A DNA stretch of 64,000 nucleotides from Salinadaptatus halalkaliphilus (GTDB lineage Archaea; Halobacteriota; Halobacteria; Halobacteriales; Natrialbaceae), in contig NZ_RBZW01000021.1 in NCBI RefSeq assembly GCF_006543045.1, positions 395,172 through 459,171 on the forward strand, written 5' to 3'. The first letter of the stretch is position 1. Each line of letters begins with the position of its first letter. Below, in pieces: positions 45,492 through 53,725 of this stretch. The notes under the pieces were generated by a model, which was not told where the DNA came from, searched no databases, and saw only the letters and a program-made list of their open reading frames with translations. The translations under genes and the position numbers were made by a program.

Positions 45492-45953
45492 ATGGCAGAC
45501 TGTCCACTCGCCGATGACTGTCCGAGTTTTTCCGAACGGATCTCGGGAATGGGGTGCCAACACTACGGCGACCGGGGCGGTAAAGAGTGGTGCAAACACT
45601 ACAGCCAGCCGATCGAGGACCTCAAAACGCAGCCGGTCAAATCCGGCGAAGAAGTCGTCATCGATGTCGTCGATATGCACGAAAGCGGCGCGGGCGTCGG
45701 CCGTACAGACGACGGCTTTATCGTCATGGTCGATGGCGTCCTCCCCGAGGCTCGAGCGCGCGTCGAGATCAGCCGTGTCCACAGCAATCACGCACGCGCC
45801 GACGTGCTCGAACGACTCCCGATGGACCCGGACGAAGACGACAGTGACGATGACGAGACAGGAACGGACGTCGCCGAAGCCGACGATCACACGACCGACT
45901 CCCCGACAGACCGCGAACGACTCGGCAGCCGAGAGAATTTCTGGGGCTCGTAA
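45492..45953 (+). CDS. TRAM-domain protein
   Basis: 153 aa. The N-terminus holds four cysteines (CPLADDC...GC...WCKHY), possibly a small metal site. The TRAM domain (about 55-115: VKSGEEVVIDVVDMHESGAGVGRTDDGFIVMV, then VEISRVHSNHARADVL) is an RNA-binding OB-like fold, found alone in archaea as cold-shock-like RNA chaperones. The C-terminal tail is acidic low complexity. ATG 45492 (MADCPLADDC). Role as RNA chaperone is inferred. Confidence 0.88.
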   Translation: MADCPLADDCPSFSERISGMGCQHYGDRGGKEWCKHYSQPIEDLKTQPVKSGEEVVIDVVDMHESGAGVGRTDDGFIVMVDGVLPEARARVEISRVHSNHARADVLERLPMDPDEDDSDDDETGTDVAEADDHTTDSPTDRERLGSRENFWGS

Positions 45954-46029
45954 CACACTGCCGATTTGGACAGTCTCGAGTGACGACACCCAGCGACCGA
46001 CTGATTAGGGCGGGGCCGTGCGACGTTTG

Positions 46030-46065
46030 ATACGGTTTACTGTGCGTTATTGTCGGTACAACCGC
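46030..46065 (+). repeat. Single arm of the 36-base dispersed repeat
   Basis: ATACGGTTTACTGTGCG at the 5' end and TCGGTACAACCGC at the 3' end match the consensus arm (37226-37260 and the inverted 37271-37306). No inverted partner within 100 bases. Between the TRAM gene and the zinc-finger gene. Confidence 0.7.
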
Positions 46066-46127
46066 CCACCCCGACGGGTACGTCGGGAGATCGTTACAAA
46101 ACCCGTCTGACCGCTGCCGGCCGCAGT

Positions 46128-46286
46128 TTAGGCAACGTCGCCTTTGGTCAACGCTTCCGTTTCCGAAACGACGAACTTCGCTAGCTTGCGTTTCGAGTGG
46201 TCGACGACCAGATGATCCTCGAGCCGTTGGTCCGACGACAGGTCGCTACGACAGAGCGGACATTCGATCGGTGGACGGGACGCCAT
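46128..46286 (-). CDS. Single C2H2-like zinc-finger micro-protein, 52 aa
   Basis: A 52-aa protein starting MASRPPIECPLC. One compact finger: C9-x2-C12, then 12 residues, H25-x4-H30 (CPLC ... DHLVVDH), followed by a basic patch KRKLAKFVV and a short tail. ATG at 46286, TAA at 46128-46130. Haloarchaea encode many such tiny zinc-finger proteins; some have been shown to affect biofilm or swarming. No function can be assigned to this one. Good frame and clear metal ligands support it. Confidence 0.75.
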   Translation of the reverse strand: MASRPPIECPLCRSDLSSDQRLEDHLVVDHSKRKLAKFVVSETEALTKGDVA

Positions 46287-46422
46287 ACGAACGCGAGTCA
46301 CGCCGCGGTAAAAAGTGTCTTCCTGGCAGTATACTGTCGATAGAAACGACCCGAACGCTCGTTGTGAAGCCGATCGAGTCGATGGGCCAGACCGAGTGGC
46401 CCGGACCTCGAGCCCGAGCCGG

Positions 46423-49347
46423 TTACCCTTCGGCTTCAGCGCCCGTCTCGTCTGCAGTGTCGCCGGGTTCGTCCTCGATATCGTCGTCCTCGAGTTCCGA
46501 TTCGAGGTCGTCGCTATCGTCGACGATATCGGCGTCGTCGTCCGCCTCGGCCTCGATTTCCTCCGGTGCCTCGGCTTCTTCGAGGGTTACATCGACGGTC
46601 TCGCCCTCGACGACGGCAGTCTCGGGCACTGCCGTTTCGCCTTCGTAGGTCGCCATTCCGTCGTCGGACGGCACGACAGCCGAAACGACGTACTCCTCGA
46701 TCGCGTCGACGCTGCTATCCGTGTAGCCGTCCTCGACGCCGAGTTCGTCGTCGGTCGCGTACGGGACGGTCATCTCGAAGCTCCCGTCGTCCTCGAGCTC
46801 GGCGTCCTGCGTGTAGATGAACGGCTCGCGCTCGCCGGCATCGAGTTGGACGGCGGCCGTCACCGTCGCGTCCTCGATGTCGTCGACATCGCCGTCGATA
46901 CTGCCCTCGAGGGTCGCCCCCTCGACGCGTTCATAGGTCTTGACCGCCGCTGCGGTTCTGGCGTCGAAGACCACGATGTCGTCATTCTCCTCGAGTTGCT
47001 GGTAGGTCTCGAACGGGATCTGTTCGTTGACCGCGACCGCTGGCTCACCCTCTGCGGGCGAGACCGGTTGGCCCATCTCGTCGAAGTGAACGACCTCGCC
47101 GTCGTCGATCTGTGCGTAGCTGGCGTACACGACCGAGCCAGCCTCGGCGTTCTCGTGGACGAGTCGGTAGTTCTCCATCCCGTCGGCGTCGTCGAAGTAG
47201 AGGTTCGACAGCGTCGTCTCGTGGTACGGAATGTCGCCGAAGATCTCACCGACTTCGTCTTCCTCGATCGGCTGGCCGGGCTGGTAGTCCTCCGCCGTCA
47301 TGTAGTAGTTGGGCCCTGGGTCGGTCCAGGTGGCCATCGCGGGGAACTTGTCACCGGCCATCTGGTAGTCGATCATCACGTACCGGATCTCCTCGTCGAG
47401 CTCGTCGCCCTCGGCAATCATCTGCTCGAGTTCCTCGTTCGTGTGGTCGTCCGGCGAGGCGCCGGCCGCGACCGCATCGAGGATCAGCTCGGAGCGATCC
47501 TCGGATTCGGCGGTGAAAAACGCCGAGGAGGATCTGGCGTTTGACTGGAACGGGTTCGAGTGGGGGATCCGTTCGGCCTGGGTCGTTATTAGGTGGCCGT
47601 AGTCCCACCACGAGATCACGCCGTAGGATCCCGGCGGGTAATCGTAGTCCCCGCCGTCGGGATACTCGTAGGTGCCGTGGTACTCGAGTTCGTCCTCGTA
47701 GCCGGCACCGCCCCAGTTACCGGGTTCGGGTGTGTTTTCCGCGAGCCACTCGTTCGAACCTTCCCAGACGACCGAGTCGCCGCTCGGTTGGGCACCGTCG
47801 GCTTGCTCCCAGGAGGCCGTTCCATCGGCAGCGACTGGTGGCAGCAGTGGTGCAAACAGCAACAAGACGACCATGAGCAGCACGAGAACCTGATAGCCTT
47901 CGATCTCGCGGAGGGAATCGATATTCTCCCGAAGATCGAGATCGAAGAGGCTGACGAGATCCGCGACGAAAACCGCGTTGACGGTCACGACCGCGAGCAC
48001 CAGATAGTAGGAGAATCGAACCTGCGTCGCGGCCATGCTAATCAAAAACAGCGACCAGACGACGATCAGGGTGTACTCGGTTCGATACTCGCGACCGAGA
48101 AACGGTCTGGCGACGAGCAACACGAGGCCTGCGAGCATCGTGTAAAACGCCATGCCGAACTCGTTGACGACGAACTCGGTGAAGTCACCCGGCGGCTGGG
48201 CTTCCTGAATCGTGAGGTCGGTCGCGGTCGCCCCGAAGGGGATCACGCGCCGAGTCAGGTTGCTCACAATCGTGCTAAAGAGATCCGGGAGGACCAGCCA
48301 CATGACCGCAAACGTCGCTCCCAGGAGCCCGGCGATTGCCGCTGGATAGTATTGTCGGTCGATCTCGTGTGCGTTCCACTGACGGGCGAACCAGGCCATA
48401 AACAGACAGCCGGCGGCGACGAGTGCGGCGCTGGCTGGCTGCAGATACCCGAAACTCGTCGTACTCGTTCCCGGCTCTTCGATCAACAGTGCGGTGATCA
48501 GCGCCGTCAGTCCGAGGCTAACCGCACCGACGAACGCGACGTGATCGGGCGAGACGTTTCGAACGTAGTCGAAACAGAGCTGTACCGTAAAGAAGACGGC
48601 GAGGATGCCGATCAGGACGACGCCGGGAGGCCACACCCAGATGTACAGCGACAGGGCGACGCCTGCGAGCGCGCTGTAGATAGCTGGCCGACGAAGGGTG
48701 TCCCAGTCCTTGTCGACGACCAACTCGTAGATCGGCTGCTCGCGTTCTGCAGCCCGAAGTGCGACCATCATCGCCAGCACCGCGATCGCCATGAACAGCA
48801 CCTCGCCGACGTGGTGCTGGAGACTACCGACGTTCGTTCGATGCAGGAACTGTCCTGGAACGAGCGCCAACAACAGCACAGAGACGATACCGCCGATCGT
48901 CCCGCCGAGTCGGCGGCCGATGAAAAACACCGGAATCGCGACGAGTGCGGCCATCGCCGGAACGGCGAGCAACGCCACCGTATACAGCGTTTCGGTCGAC
49001 GGATCGCCGAGACCGACGATCATCGCTGCGGTTACGATAAGCTGGTCGAACAAGGTGCCGAACTGACCGACGTACCGACCCGTGGGAAAACTCGTCCAGA
49101 CTTCGTAGGGCATCGTCCACGGATAGTTCTCCGCGGTCCACTCGACCGTCCGCCAGTGATACCACGAGTCGACGCCTGCCAGGGCGGGCGATCCGTCTTC
49201 GGTGACGAAATTATCGTAGGCCTGGGTCCGTACCCAGAACATAAACAGCATCACGACCCCGACCACCGGGATGTGATACCAGTCTTCCCACATCTCGAGG
49301 ACGGACGTTTCCGTCCCCTCCTCGATACGTTCGGTATCCGTACTCAT
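46423..49347 (-). CDS. aglB: Oligosaccharyltransferase AglB (STT3 family)
   Basis: Membrane enzyme that transfers the lipid-linked glycan to Asn in N-x-S/T of exported proteins. 974 aa. Multiple transmembrane helices occupy about residues 20-515, with a conserved early loop (PALAGVDSWYHWRTVEWTAENYPW). The catalytic/acceptor-binding motif WWDYGH is at 580-585. The C-terminal part is a soluble extracellular domain with a very acidic tail (residues about 930-974 mostly D/E). ATG 49347; TATA-like box on the minus strand at 49371-49382. Divergent from an AglG-like glycosyltransferase gene, consistent with an agl locus. Confidence 0.96.
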   Translation of the reverse strand: MSTDTERIEEGTETSVLEMWEDWYHIPVVGVVMLFMFWVRTQAYDNFVTEDGSPALAGVDSWYHWRTVEWTAENYPWTMPYEVWTSFPTGRYVGQFGTLFDQLIVTAAMIVGLGDPSTETLYTVALLAVPAMAALVAIPVFFIGRRLGGTIGGIVSVLLLALVPGQFLHRTNVGSLQHHVGEVLFMAIAVLAMMVALRAAEREQPIYELVVDKDWDTLRRPAIYSALAGVALSLYIWVWPPGVVLIGILAVFFTVQLCFDYVRNVSPDHVAFVGAVSLGLTALITALLIEEPGTSTTSFGYLQPASAALVAAGCLFMAWFARQWNAHEIDRQYYPAAIAGLLGATFAVMWLVLPDLFSTIVSNLTRRVIPFGATATDLTIQEAQPPGDFTEFVVNEFGMAFYTMLAGLVLLVARPFLGREYRTEYTLIVVWSLFLISMAATQVRFSYYLVLAVVTVNAVFVADLVSLFDLDLRENIDSLREIEGYQVLVLLMVVLLLFAPLLPPVAADGTASWEQADGAQPSGDSVVWEGSNEWLAENTPEPGNWGGAGYEDELEYHGTYEYPDGGDYDYPPGSYGVISWWDYGHLITTQAERIPHSNPFQSNARSSSAFFTAESEDRSELILDAVAAGASPDDHTNEELEQMIAEGDELDEEIRYVMIDYQMAGDKFPAMATWTDPGPNYYMTAEDYQPGQPIEEDEVGEIFGDIPYHETTLSNLYFDDADGMENYRLVHENAEAGSVVYASYAQIDDGEVVHFDEMGQPVSPAEGEPAVAVNEQIPFETYQQLEENDDIVVFDARTAAAVKTYERVEGATLEGSIDGDVDDIEDATVTAAVQLDAGEREPFIYTQDAELEDDGSFEMTVPYATDDELGVEDGYTDSSVDAIEEYVVSAVVPSDDGMATYEGETAVPETAVVEGETVDVTLEEAEAPEEIEAEADDDADIVDDSDDLESELEDDDIEDEPGDTADETGAEAEG

Positions 49348-49370
49348 TAGGTTGCACCAGACCCAAGTAA

Positions 49371-49382
49371 CGAATAAGCCTT
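49371..49382 (-). promoter_or_regulatory. aglB promoter with 12-base box
   Basis: AAGGCTTATTCG read on the minus strand, centred about 29 bases upstream of the aglB ATG. The same 12 bases occur at the same distance before the divergent glycosyltransferase start (49508-49519). Confidence 0.6.
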
Positions 49383-49507
49383 GTTATCTCCCGTCGGTGT
49401 TTTTCCGTCGACATCTATTCGGGGAAATTATCTCGATACTGGCAGTGTCGGGGGGATCGAACGCGATCGCCCACTGGGGAACCACCGCCGTGTATCGGCC
49501 GAACGAA

Positions 49508-49519
49508 AAGGCTTATTCG
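49508..49519 (+). promoter_or_regulatory. Promoter of AglG-like gene with identical 12-base box
   Basis: AAGGCTTATTCG, centred about 29 bases before ATG 49543, identical to the aglB box on the other strand. TTAT core plus spacing fit a TATA box with a leaderless transcript. Confidence 0.6.
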
Positions 49520-49542
49520 ACGACCGCGGAAATCGATCCACA

Positions 49543-50502
49543 ATGAAGGTCTCCGTCGTCATCTGTACGTACGCGATGGATCGATACGACGTCTTCTCGG
49601 AGTGCGTCGACAGCGTCCTCGCACAGACGTACGACCCGCTCGAGGTCGTGATCGTCGTCGACGGCAACGAAGACGTCTTCGATCGCGTCTGTGACGACTA
49701 CGGAGAGACGGACGATGTCGTTCTCCACTGTAACGAACGAAACGAGGGCATCTCCTACAGTCGAACGCGTGGGGCGGAACTCGCGACGGGGGCGGTCGTC
49801 GCGTTTATCGACGACGACGCCGTCGCCGAACCCGACTGGATCGAAGAACTGGCTCGCGTCTACGACGAGACCGACGCTATCGCGGTCGGTGGCCACGCCA
49901 AACCCGACTGGGTGACCGCCAAACCCGACTTCTTCCCCGCGGAGTTCTACTGGCTCGTCGGCTGTGACGAACGCGGCATGGGCGAGCACATGGAGGAACT
50001 GCGCAACACCTACGGCTCGAACATCTCCTATCGGCGCGACGTCTTCCTGAACGTCGGCGGCTACGACGAGAACACGGGTCGCCACGGCGACCGCCACATC
50101 CAGGCCCACGAAGCCCCCGTCTGTATTCGGATGGCCAACACGTACGGCAAGGGCGTGATCTACAACACCGACGCCGTCGTCAACCACAAACTGTTCGACT
50201 ACCGCGGGGACTTTCGCTGGCTGGTGTTTCGCTCGTTCTGGCAGGGCTACTCCAAACGGATCATGGATTTGCTGTTGCCCGAAGCGTCGGGCGACAAAAA
50301 CGACTATCTCAAACAGCTCATGCTCGAGTTCGTGCCGGACCGGGTCGGGAAGCTGATTCGTGATCCCTCGTCGGCGAAGGCAAAGCAGCTGGTGACGATC
50401 TTCGTCTTTACTGCCGCGGTCGGATTCGGGTATCTGTACGGGTTGGCCGACGTGGATCGGTCTACGTTGACGACCGATCACGACGGTTCGGTCGACGCAT
50501 AG
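49543..50502 (+). CDS. GT2 glycosyltransferase, AglG-like (dolichyl-phosphate glycan assembly)
   Basis: 319-aa family 2 glycosyltransferase. MKVSVVICTYAMDRYDVFSECVDSVLAQTYDPLEVVIVVDG is the GT-A N-terminus, AFIDDDAVAEPDW the metal-binding DxD region, and a C-terminal helix (TIFVFTAAVGFGYLYGLA) anchors it. The sequence resembles haloarchaeal AglG, the glucuronosyltransferase adding the second sugar on dolichyl phosphate. The shared promoter box with divergent aglB supports an N-glycosylation role. The exact sugar is inference. ATG 49543 fits the promoter at 49508-49519. Confidence 0.88.
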   Translation: MKVSVVICTYAMDRYDVFSECVDSVLAQTYDPLEVVIVVDGNEDVFDRVCDDYGETDDVVLHCNERNEGISYSRTRGAELATGAVVAFIDDDAVAEPDWIEELARVYDETDAIAVGGHAKPDWVTAKPDFFPAEFYWLVGCDERGMGEHMEELRNTYGSNISYRRDVFLNVGGYDENTGRHGDRHIQAHEAPVCIRMANTYGKGVIYNTDAVVNHKLFDYRGDFRWLVFRSFWQGYSKRIMDLLLPEASGDKNDYLKQLMLEFVPDRVGKLIRDPSSAKAKQLVTIFVFTAAVGFGYLYGLADVDRSTLTTDHDGSVDA

Positions 50503-50537
50503 GACTCGATCGTTGGCGGTTTGTACACGACCAAACC

Positions 50538-50545
50538 CTTAAAGT
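50538..50545 (+). promoter_or_regulatory. Promoter of DUF433/DUF5615 pair
   Basis: CTTAAAG-type TATA box about 26 bases before the GTG at 50567, predicting a leaderless mRNA for the antitoxin-toxin pair. Confidence 0.5.
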
Positions 50546-50566
50546 CGATTAGTCACCTATATTCGA

Positions 50567-50863
50567 GTGATGGCGACTACGCAGTATCGAATCGTCGCTG
50601 GGACCGACTCCGATATTCACGACGAGCCGCATCTCCCCGAGAGTCGGCTTACCGTCAGAGAAATTCACGCCCACGTCGACGAACGAGGTCTCCGTCCAGA
50701 AACGATTGCCGATCGTTTCAATCTCGACATCGCTGACGTGTACGAGGCCCTCGCGTACTATCATTCCAATCCCGAAGAAATGCGTGCGGCCGAACAGCGA
50801 TACGAGCGCGCGAACGCGGTCGCAAGTGAACGGTCCTCGATGACACCGCCGAACGACGTGTGA
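50567..50863 (+). CDS. DUF433 antitoxin-like protein
   Basis: 98 aa from GTG 50567 (ATG 50570 directly follows). DUF433 is a small HTH-like domain: LTVREIHAHVDERGLRPETIADRFNLDIADVYEALAYYHSNPEEM fits the family pattern (R-x-x-V-x-x-I, then P-E-x-I/V-A, then A-x-x-Y). DUF433 genes pair with DUF5615 PIN-like genes as presumed antitoxin. The partner starts 1 base after this stop. The similar pair at 53726-54357 has the same order. Antitoxin role is inferred from the pairing. Confidence 0.8.
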   Translation: MMATTQYRIVAGTDSDIHDEPHLPESRLTVREIHAHVDERGLRPETIADRFNLDIADVYEALAYYHSNPEEMRAAEQRYERANAVASERSSMTPPNDV

Positions 50864-50864
50864 G

Positions 50865-51101
50865 ATGGCCTACCAGTTGCTACTCGACGAAAACGTCGAG
50901 CAGGAGATAGGCTTCCGGCTCGAAAACTACGGTCACGACGTCGAACACGTCGATTTCGTTCCCGAACTTGGCAAAGGGGTCGATGATACGCAAATCGCCG
51001 ACTACTCTCGTTCCACAGATCGATTGATTCTCACGTACGACGACGATTTCGTTCTCGAGTTCGACGACGATGACTATCGAGCCGTTCTCTACAATAGATA
51101 G
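50865..51101 (+). pseudogene. DUF5615 PIN-like toxin gene, 5' part, cut by the tnpB element
   Basis: MAYQLLLDENVEQEIGFRLENYGHDVEHVDFVPELGKG is a typical DUF5615 N-terminus (L-L-D-E-N-V; later DDTQIADYSRSTDRLILTYDDDF gives the second acidic site). The homologous reading stops at ...YRAVLY (codon ending 51092); the following residues and the TAG at 51099-51101 come from the inserted element. The intact relative at 53726-54076 is 116 aa, this one 78. The missing C-terminus is found at 52619-52735 in continuous sense, so the toxin is disrupted. Confidence 0.8.
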
Positions 51102-51122
51102 TAGCGCGAGTGCCCCACCCTT

Positions 51123-51143
51123 CCGAAAACCTGCGGTTTTCGG
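51123..51143. repeat. Left-end hairpin of the tnpB element
   Basis: CCGAAAACC, loop TGC, GGTTTTCGG: perfect 9-base stem. A second hairpin, GCAAA (51149-51153) with TTTGC (51161-51165), follows. Imperfect left-end hairpins are the TnpA recognition sites in IS200/IS605 elements. Confidence 0.6.
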
Positions 51144-51238
51144 CTTTCGCAAACCTTCGATTTGCGTCAACACCGTGGGCGAGGGTGAAGCGCGTCAAAC
51201 CATTACACTTAACAGATTTCAGGCTGTAATAAACTCCG

Positions 51239-52579
51239 ATGCAGTCGTCTGAACTCACCCACACCCTCTCATTCGGGTTACACATCGACACGGGGAGTCC
51301 TGACGACTTGCGAAACGGATGTCTCGAAGCCCGCCGCATCCGCAACGAAGTCAACCGTCTCGACCGCCACGGGTGGGATTGGGACGATCTCAAATCGGTC
51401 GTCGTGGATAACGCTGACCACGTCAAGAACACCAGCCAACAACTTGTTGACAAAGCACTTGGCGAGATCGAAACCTACCTCGACAACAAAGACGACGGGT
51501 GGGGCCGACCCTACCCATACATCGACGAGCTGTACCCACTGGTGATGAACCACGGGGAAGGCTACCGACTGTTCGTTGAAGACGAGGATACGGTTCGGTT
51601 CCGTATCAGTGCTGCCCCACGAAACCACGTCAAAGGCGAACTTCGCGGTAGCGCCGATCATTTCGACCGGGTGCGAACCGCTCTCGAAAACGACGAGTGG
51701 CGGGTTGGAACCGCCGAAGTCGTTCACAAACACGGCGAGTGGCGGCTTCACGTCACCGTCACGCACGAGTCTCACCAAGTCGCCAGTAAGGACGATGCAG
51801 ATACAGTCGTCGGCGTTGACCTGAACGAAGATTGCATCGCTCTCGTGGCGATGAATCGAGACGGGGCAGTGTTGGACTCTGTGATAATCGGATATCTTGA
51901 AATCAAGGAACAGCGCCACGAGTTTTTCACGAAACGGAAGCGGATGCAGAAAGATGGGCAAACAGCGTTTGAGTCCGTCGTCCAGACGGAAGAACGCGAC
52001 TACGTTCACGACTGCCTGCATAAAGTATCGCGTCAGGTAGTTGAATGGGTGTCGCAATTCACGGATCCTGTTATTGTCTTTGAAGACCTCAAAGACATGC
52101 GAGACTCCATCGACTACGGGACGCAGATGAACCGCCGCCTGCACAGTTTGCCGTTCGCTGCACTTCGTGAGATGGTGTCGTACAAGGCTACGTGGAAAGG
52201 AATTCCGAGTGATGACGTTGACCCGGAATACACGAGTCAGCAGTGTCCCCGGACAGAGTGCCAACACACGGAGCGAGCGAACCGTCAGAAGAAGCGGTTT
52301 AAGTGCTGTGAGTGCGGGTTCCAAGATCACGCCGATCGGAAGGCGGCGGTGTGCGTGGTGCAAAAGTGGTTCAAGAAGCAGAATGAGACTGTGCCGTCTC
52401 TCGAAACCCTTCCGCGTGTGCGGACGGTGAGACGGGCGGCATCGGGTCGTGGTGGAGCGACCGGCTCTCACGGACACGATTTGTGTTCGGGTGTTCACCG
52501 ACACGGAACGTCGGCGCAAGACTCCCCAAGTCAAGCGCGAGAGGAATTAACGTCCGTTGCGTCACCCTCTTGGGACTAA
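51239..52579 (+). CDS. tnpB: TnpB RNA-guided nuclease (IS605/IS1341 OrfB)
   Basis: 446 aa, complete. The RuvC-type catalytic triad is visible: D194 (VVGVDLNED), E282 (IVFEDLK) and D366 (FQDHADRKAA). The zinc ribbon has CxxxxC...CCxC at C336, C341, C356/C357 and C359. TnpB proteins of this family are RNA-guided DNA nucleases that promote element retention. The C-terminal tail (after about 385) is low complexity and overlaps the right end, where the guide RNA scaffold is normally encoded. ATG 51239. Base use matches the neighbourhood. Confidence 0.93.
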   Translation: MQSSELTHTLSFGLHIDTGSPDDLRNGCLEARRIRNEVNRLDRHGWDWDDLKSVVVDNADHVKNTSQQLVDKALGEIETYLDNKDDGWGRPYPYIDELYPLVMNHGEGYRLFVEDEDTVRFRISAAPRNHVKGELRGSADHFDRVRTALENDEWRVGTAEVVHKHGEWRLHVTVTHESHQVASKDDADTVVGVDLNEDCIALVAMNRDGAVLDSVIIGYLEIKEQRHEFFTKRKRMQKDGQTAFESVVQTEERDYVHDCLHKVSRQVVEWVSQFTDPVIVFEDLKDMRDSIDYGTQMNRRLHSLPFAALREMVSYKATWKGIPSDDVDPEYTSQQCPRTECQHTERANRQKKRFKCCECGFQDHADRKAAVCVVQKWFKKQNETVPSLETLPRVRTVRRAASGRGGATGSHGHDLCSGVHRHGTSAQDSPSQAREELTSVASPSWD

Positions 52580-52588
52580 ACACGGACG

Positions 52589-52610
52589 CCCCGCGCCACC
52601 GTGCGCGGGG
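52589..52610. other. Right-end hairpin of the element (probable omega-RNA scaffold end)
   Basis: CCCCGCGC (52589-52596), loop CACCGT, GCGCGGGG (52603-52610): perfect 8-base stem just after the tnpB stop. In this family the right end encodes the 3' part of the guide RNA, whose guide would be copied from flanking host DNA, here from about 52611 or 52619 into the DUF5615 fragment. Inference from family knowledge. Confidence 0.5.
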
Positions 52611-52618
52611 TACTTCAC

Positions 52619-52735
52619 GTTCCAGACTTGTCGATGCCGCCAGCCGATGTCGCCGATATCGTTCACGAAATGTCTGTACACTACCCGCAACCACAGGTCC
52701 ACGGACTCGAGCGCGTGAGCACCGAGTGGTTGTGA
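52619..52735 (+). pseudogene. DUF5615 toxin gene, 3' part after the inserted element
   Basis: Continues the interrupted toxin: VPDLSMPPADVADIVHEMS, then YPQPQVHGLERVSTEWL and a TGA at 52733-52735. It aligns with the C-terminus of the intact relative at 53726-54076 (VEQRTPPRDAVTAIRRI). No start codon of its own. Joining codon 51092 to 52619 restores an open DUF5615 frame of about 114 codons. Confidence 0.75.
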
Positions 52736-52962
52736 TTGGGTAGGTGAGGTTGGCACGACGATGATCTTTCCTCAGAGCAGATCGTTCCGTAGACGGTTAC
52801 CAGCGACAGCCCCGCGATCGCATGCGATCCCGAACGACGGAAAGTCCGAAACGCTTGCGATGACGTATCGGCTCCAGTGAGAGTCAGTTACTCGACTCCA
52901 TTTAGTTACTCTCTCGAGAGACCTACTCTTAATGGTCATAGGCATCGACGGAGTCAACAAGA

Positions 52963-53247
52963 ATGTCACAGCAGATTCGTCTCGAGGACGACGTGTACGA
53001 ACGTATCAAGGCGAGTAAGCGCGACAACGAGACGTTCAGCGACGCCGTGGCGCGTCTCATCGATGGACGATCACTCCGCGACCTCCGCGATGTCTTCGAT
53101 GACGAACAGGTACGCGAGATGCGAAACGCCATCGACGTTGCGGATCACGAGGAGTCGGTCGATTTGAAAGCTCTCCGTGAAGAGACGAGCGACGGTGCGG
53201 CGCTCTCTGAACTCGTCGACGAAGGCCGAAATGAACGCCTCGATTGA
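52963..53247 (+). CDS. VapB-like antitoxin
   Basis: 94 aa. MSQQIRLEDDVYERIKASKRDNETFSDAVARLI is the haloarchaeal VapB/DUF7557 pattern (ribbon-helix-helix followed by the toxin-wrapping arm: SDGAALSELVDEG). ATG 52963. In other loci the stop of such genes overlaps a PIN toxin start; here ATG 53231 overlaps the end but the following frame is broken (see 53231-53450). An orphan antitoxin is therefore likely. Confidence 0.75.
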   Translation: MSQQIRLEDDVYERIKASKRDNETFSDAVARLIDGRSLRDLRDVFDDEQVREMRNAIDVADHEESVDLKALREETSDGAALSELVDEGRNERLD

Positions 53248-53450
53248 TGGTTCATCTCTTTTTCGGCACGTCCTCCCTTCGAAACGTTACATAGACGAAC
53301 CAAGACAGTGATCGCCGATCGACTGGTCGAATTCGAACCGACGAGCGACAGTATCACCTCGAACCACTTTCGGAGGAGGTCGAGACGATCGACCACCGTC
53401 AGGTTGAGACGGAGAGTCGTATCAGAACCAACGAGCTCATCGCCGGGTAA
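53231..53450 (+). pseudogene. Possible decayed PIN (VapC-like) toxin gene
   Basis: At the place where a VapC would start, ATG 53231 begins MNASIDGSSLFRHV (weakly like a PIN N-terminus: D-x-S-x-L) and stops at 53309-53311. In another frame, the segment ending at 53448-53450 reads VETESRIRTNELIAG, resembling the PIN motif I-x-x-N-D-x-L-I-A. The match is weak and rests on position plus two short motifs. It could be chance. Confidence 0.3.
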
Positions 53451-53685
53451 ACGCTCGATCTTCCTCGAGTTCCTCGAGAGTATAGTGGCGGTCAACCTCT
53501 CGATCACCGAGCAGACGATGGAAGTCGGGACGGGACAGTCCGGATAGTTCTCTCGCCTTACCGACCGAGAGGATGCCTTCGCGATACAGCGCCACAGCTA
53601 ATTCTCGTCTCAGAACGTCCTCTCGTTCGTCTTCGGGAACGTTCAGAGCATCGTATACGTCACTCGGAACGTCGATCGATCCCAT
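53437..53685 (-). CDS. UPF0175 family protein (antitoxin-like)
   Basis: 82 aa from ATG 53685. UPF0175 pattern: MGSIDVPSDVYDALNVPEDEREDVLRRELAVALYREGILSVGKARELSGLSRPDFHRLL, with the HTH-like G-K-A-x-x-L-S-G-x-S/D-R-x-x-F core. A longer in-frame start at 53784 would overlap the DUF5615 gene and is less likely. It follows that gene by 40 bases in the same direction. UPF0175 proteins are usually partners of PIN-like DUF3368 toxins; no such partner is seen here. Confidence 0.75.
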   Translation of the reverse strand: MGSIDVPSDVYDALNVPEDEREDVLRRELAVALYREGILSVGKARELSGLSRPDFHRLLGDREVDRHYTLEELEEDRAFTRR

Positions 53686-53725
53686 ATAATCTTCAACAGC
53701 GCGGCGATACAAAGAGTTCCGGGTG

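Larger units (their letters stand above)
51093..52618 (+). mobile_element. tnpB-only IS605/IS1341-type element
   Basis: About 1.53 kb inserted in the DUF5615 gene: the interrupted gene reads ...YRAVLY before it and VPDLSMPP... after it. The left end carries hairpins at 51123-51143 and 51149-51165, the right end a strong hairpin at 52589-52610. It encodes TnpB but no TnpA transposase, so movement would need TnpA in trans. No target duplication is expected or seen for this family. Boundaries are uncertain by a few bases. Confidence 0.8.

Noticed and set aside
47593..49350. 585-codon plus-strand frame opposite aglB
   Set aside because: It is the antisense of a clear AglB with WWDYGH and membrane helices; its translation is His/Asp/Arg-rich with no family resemblance.
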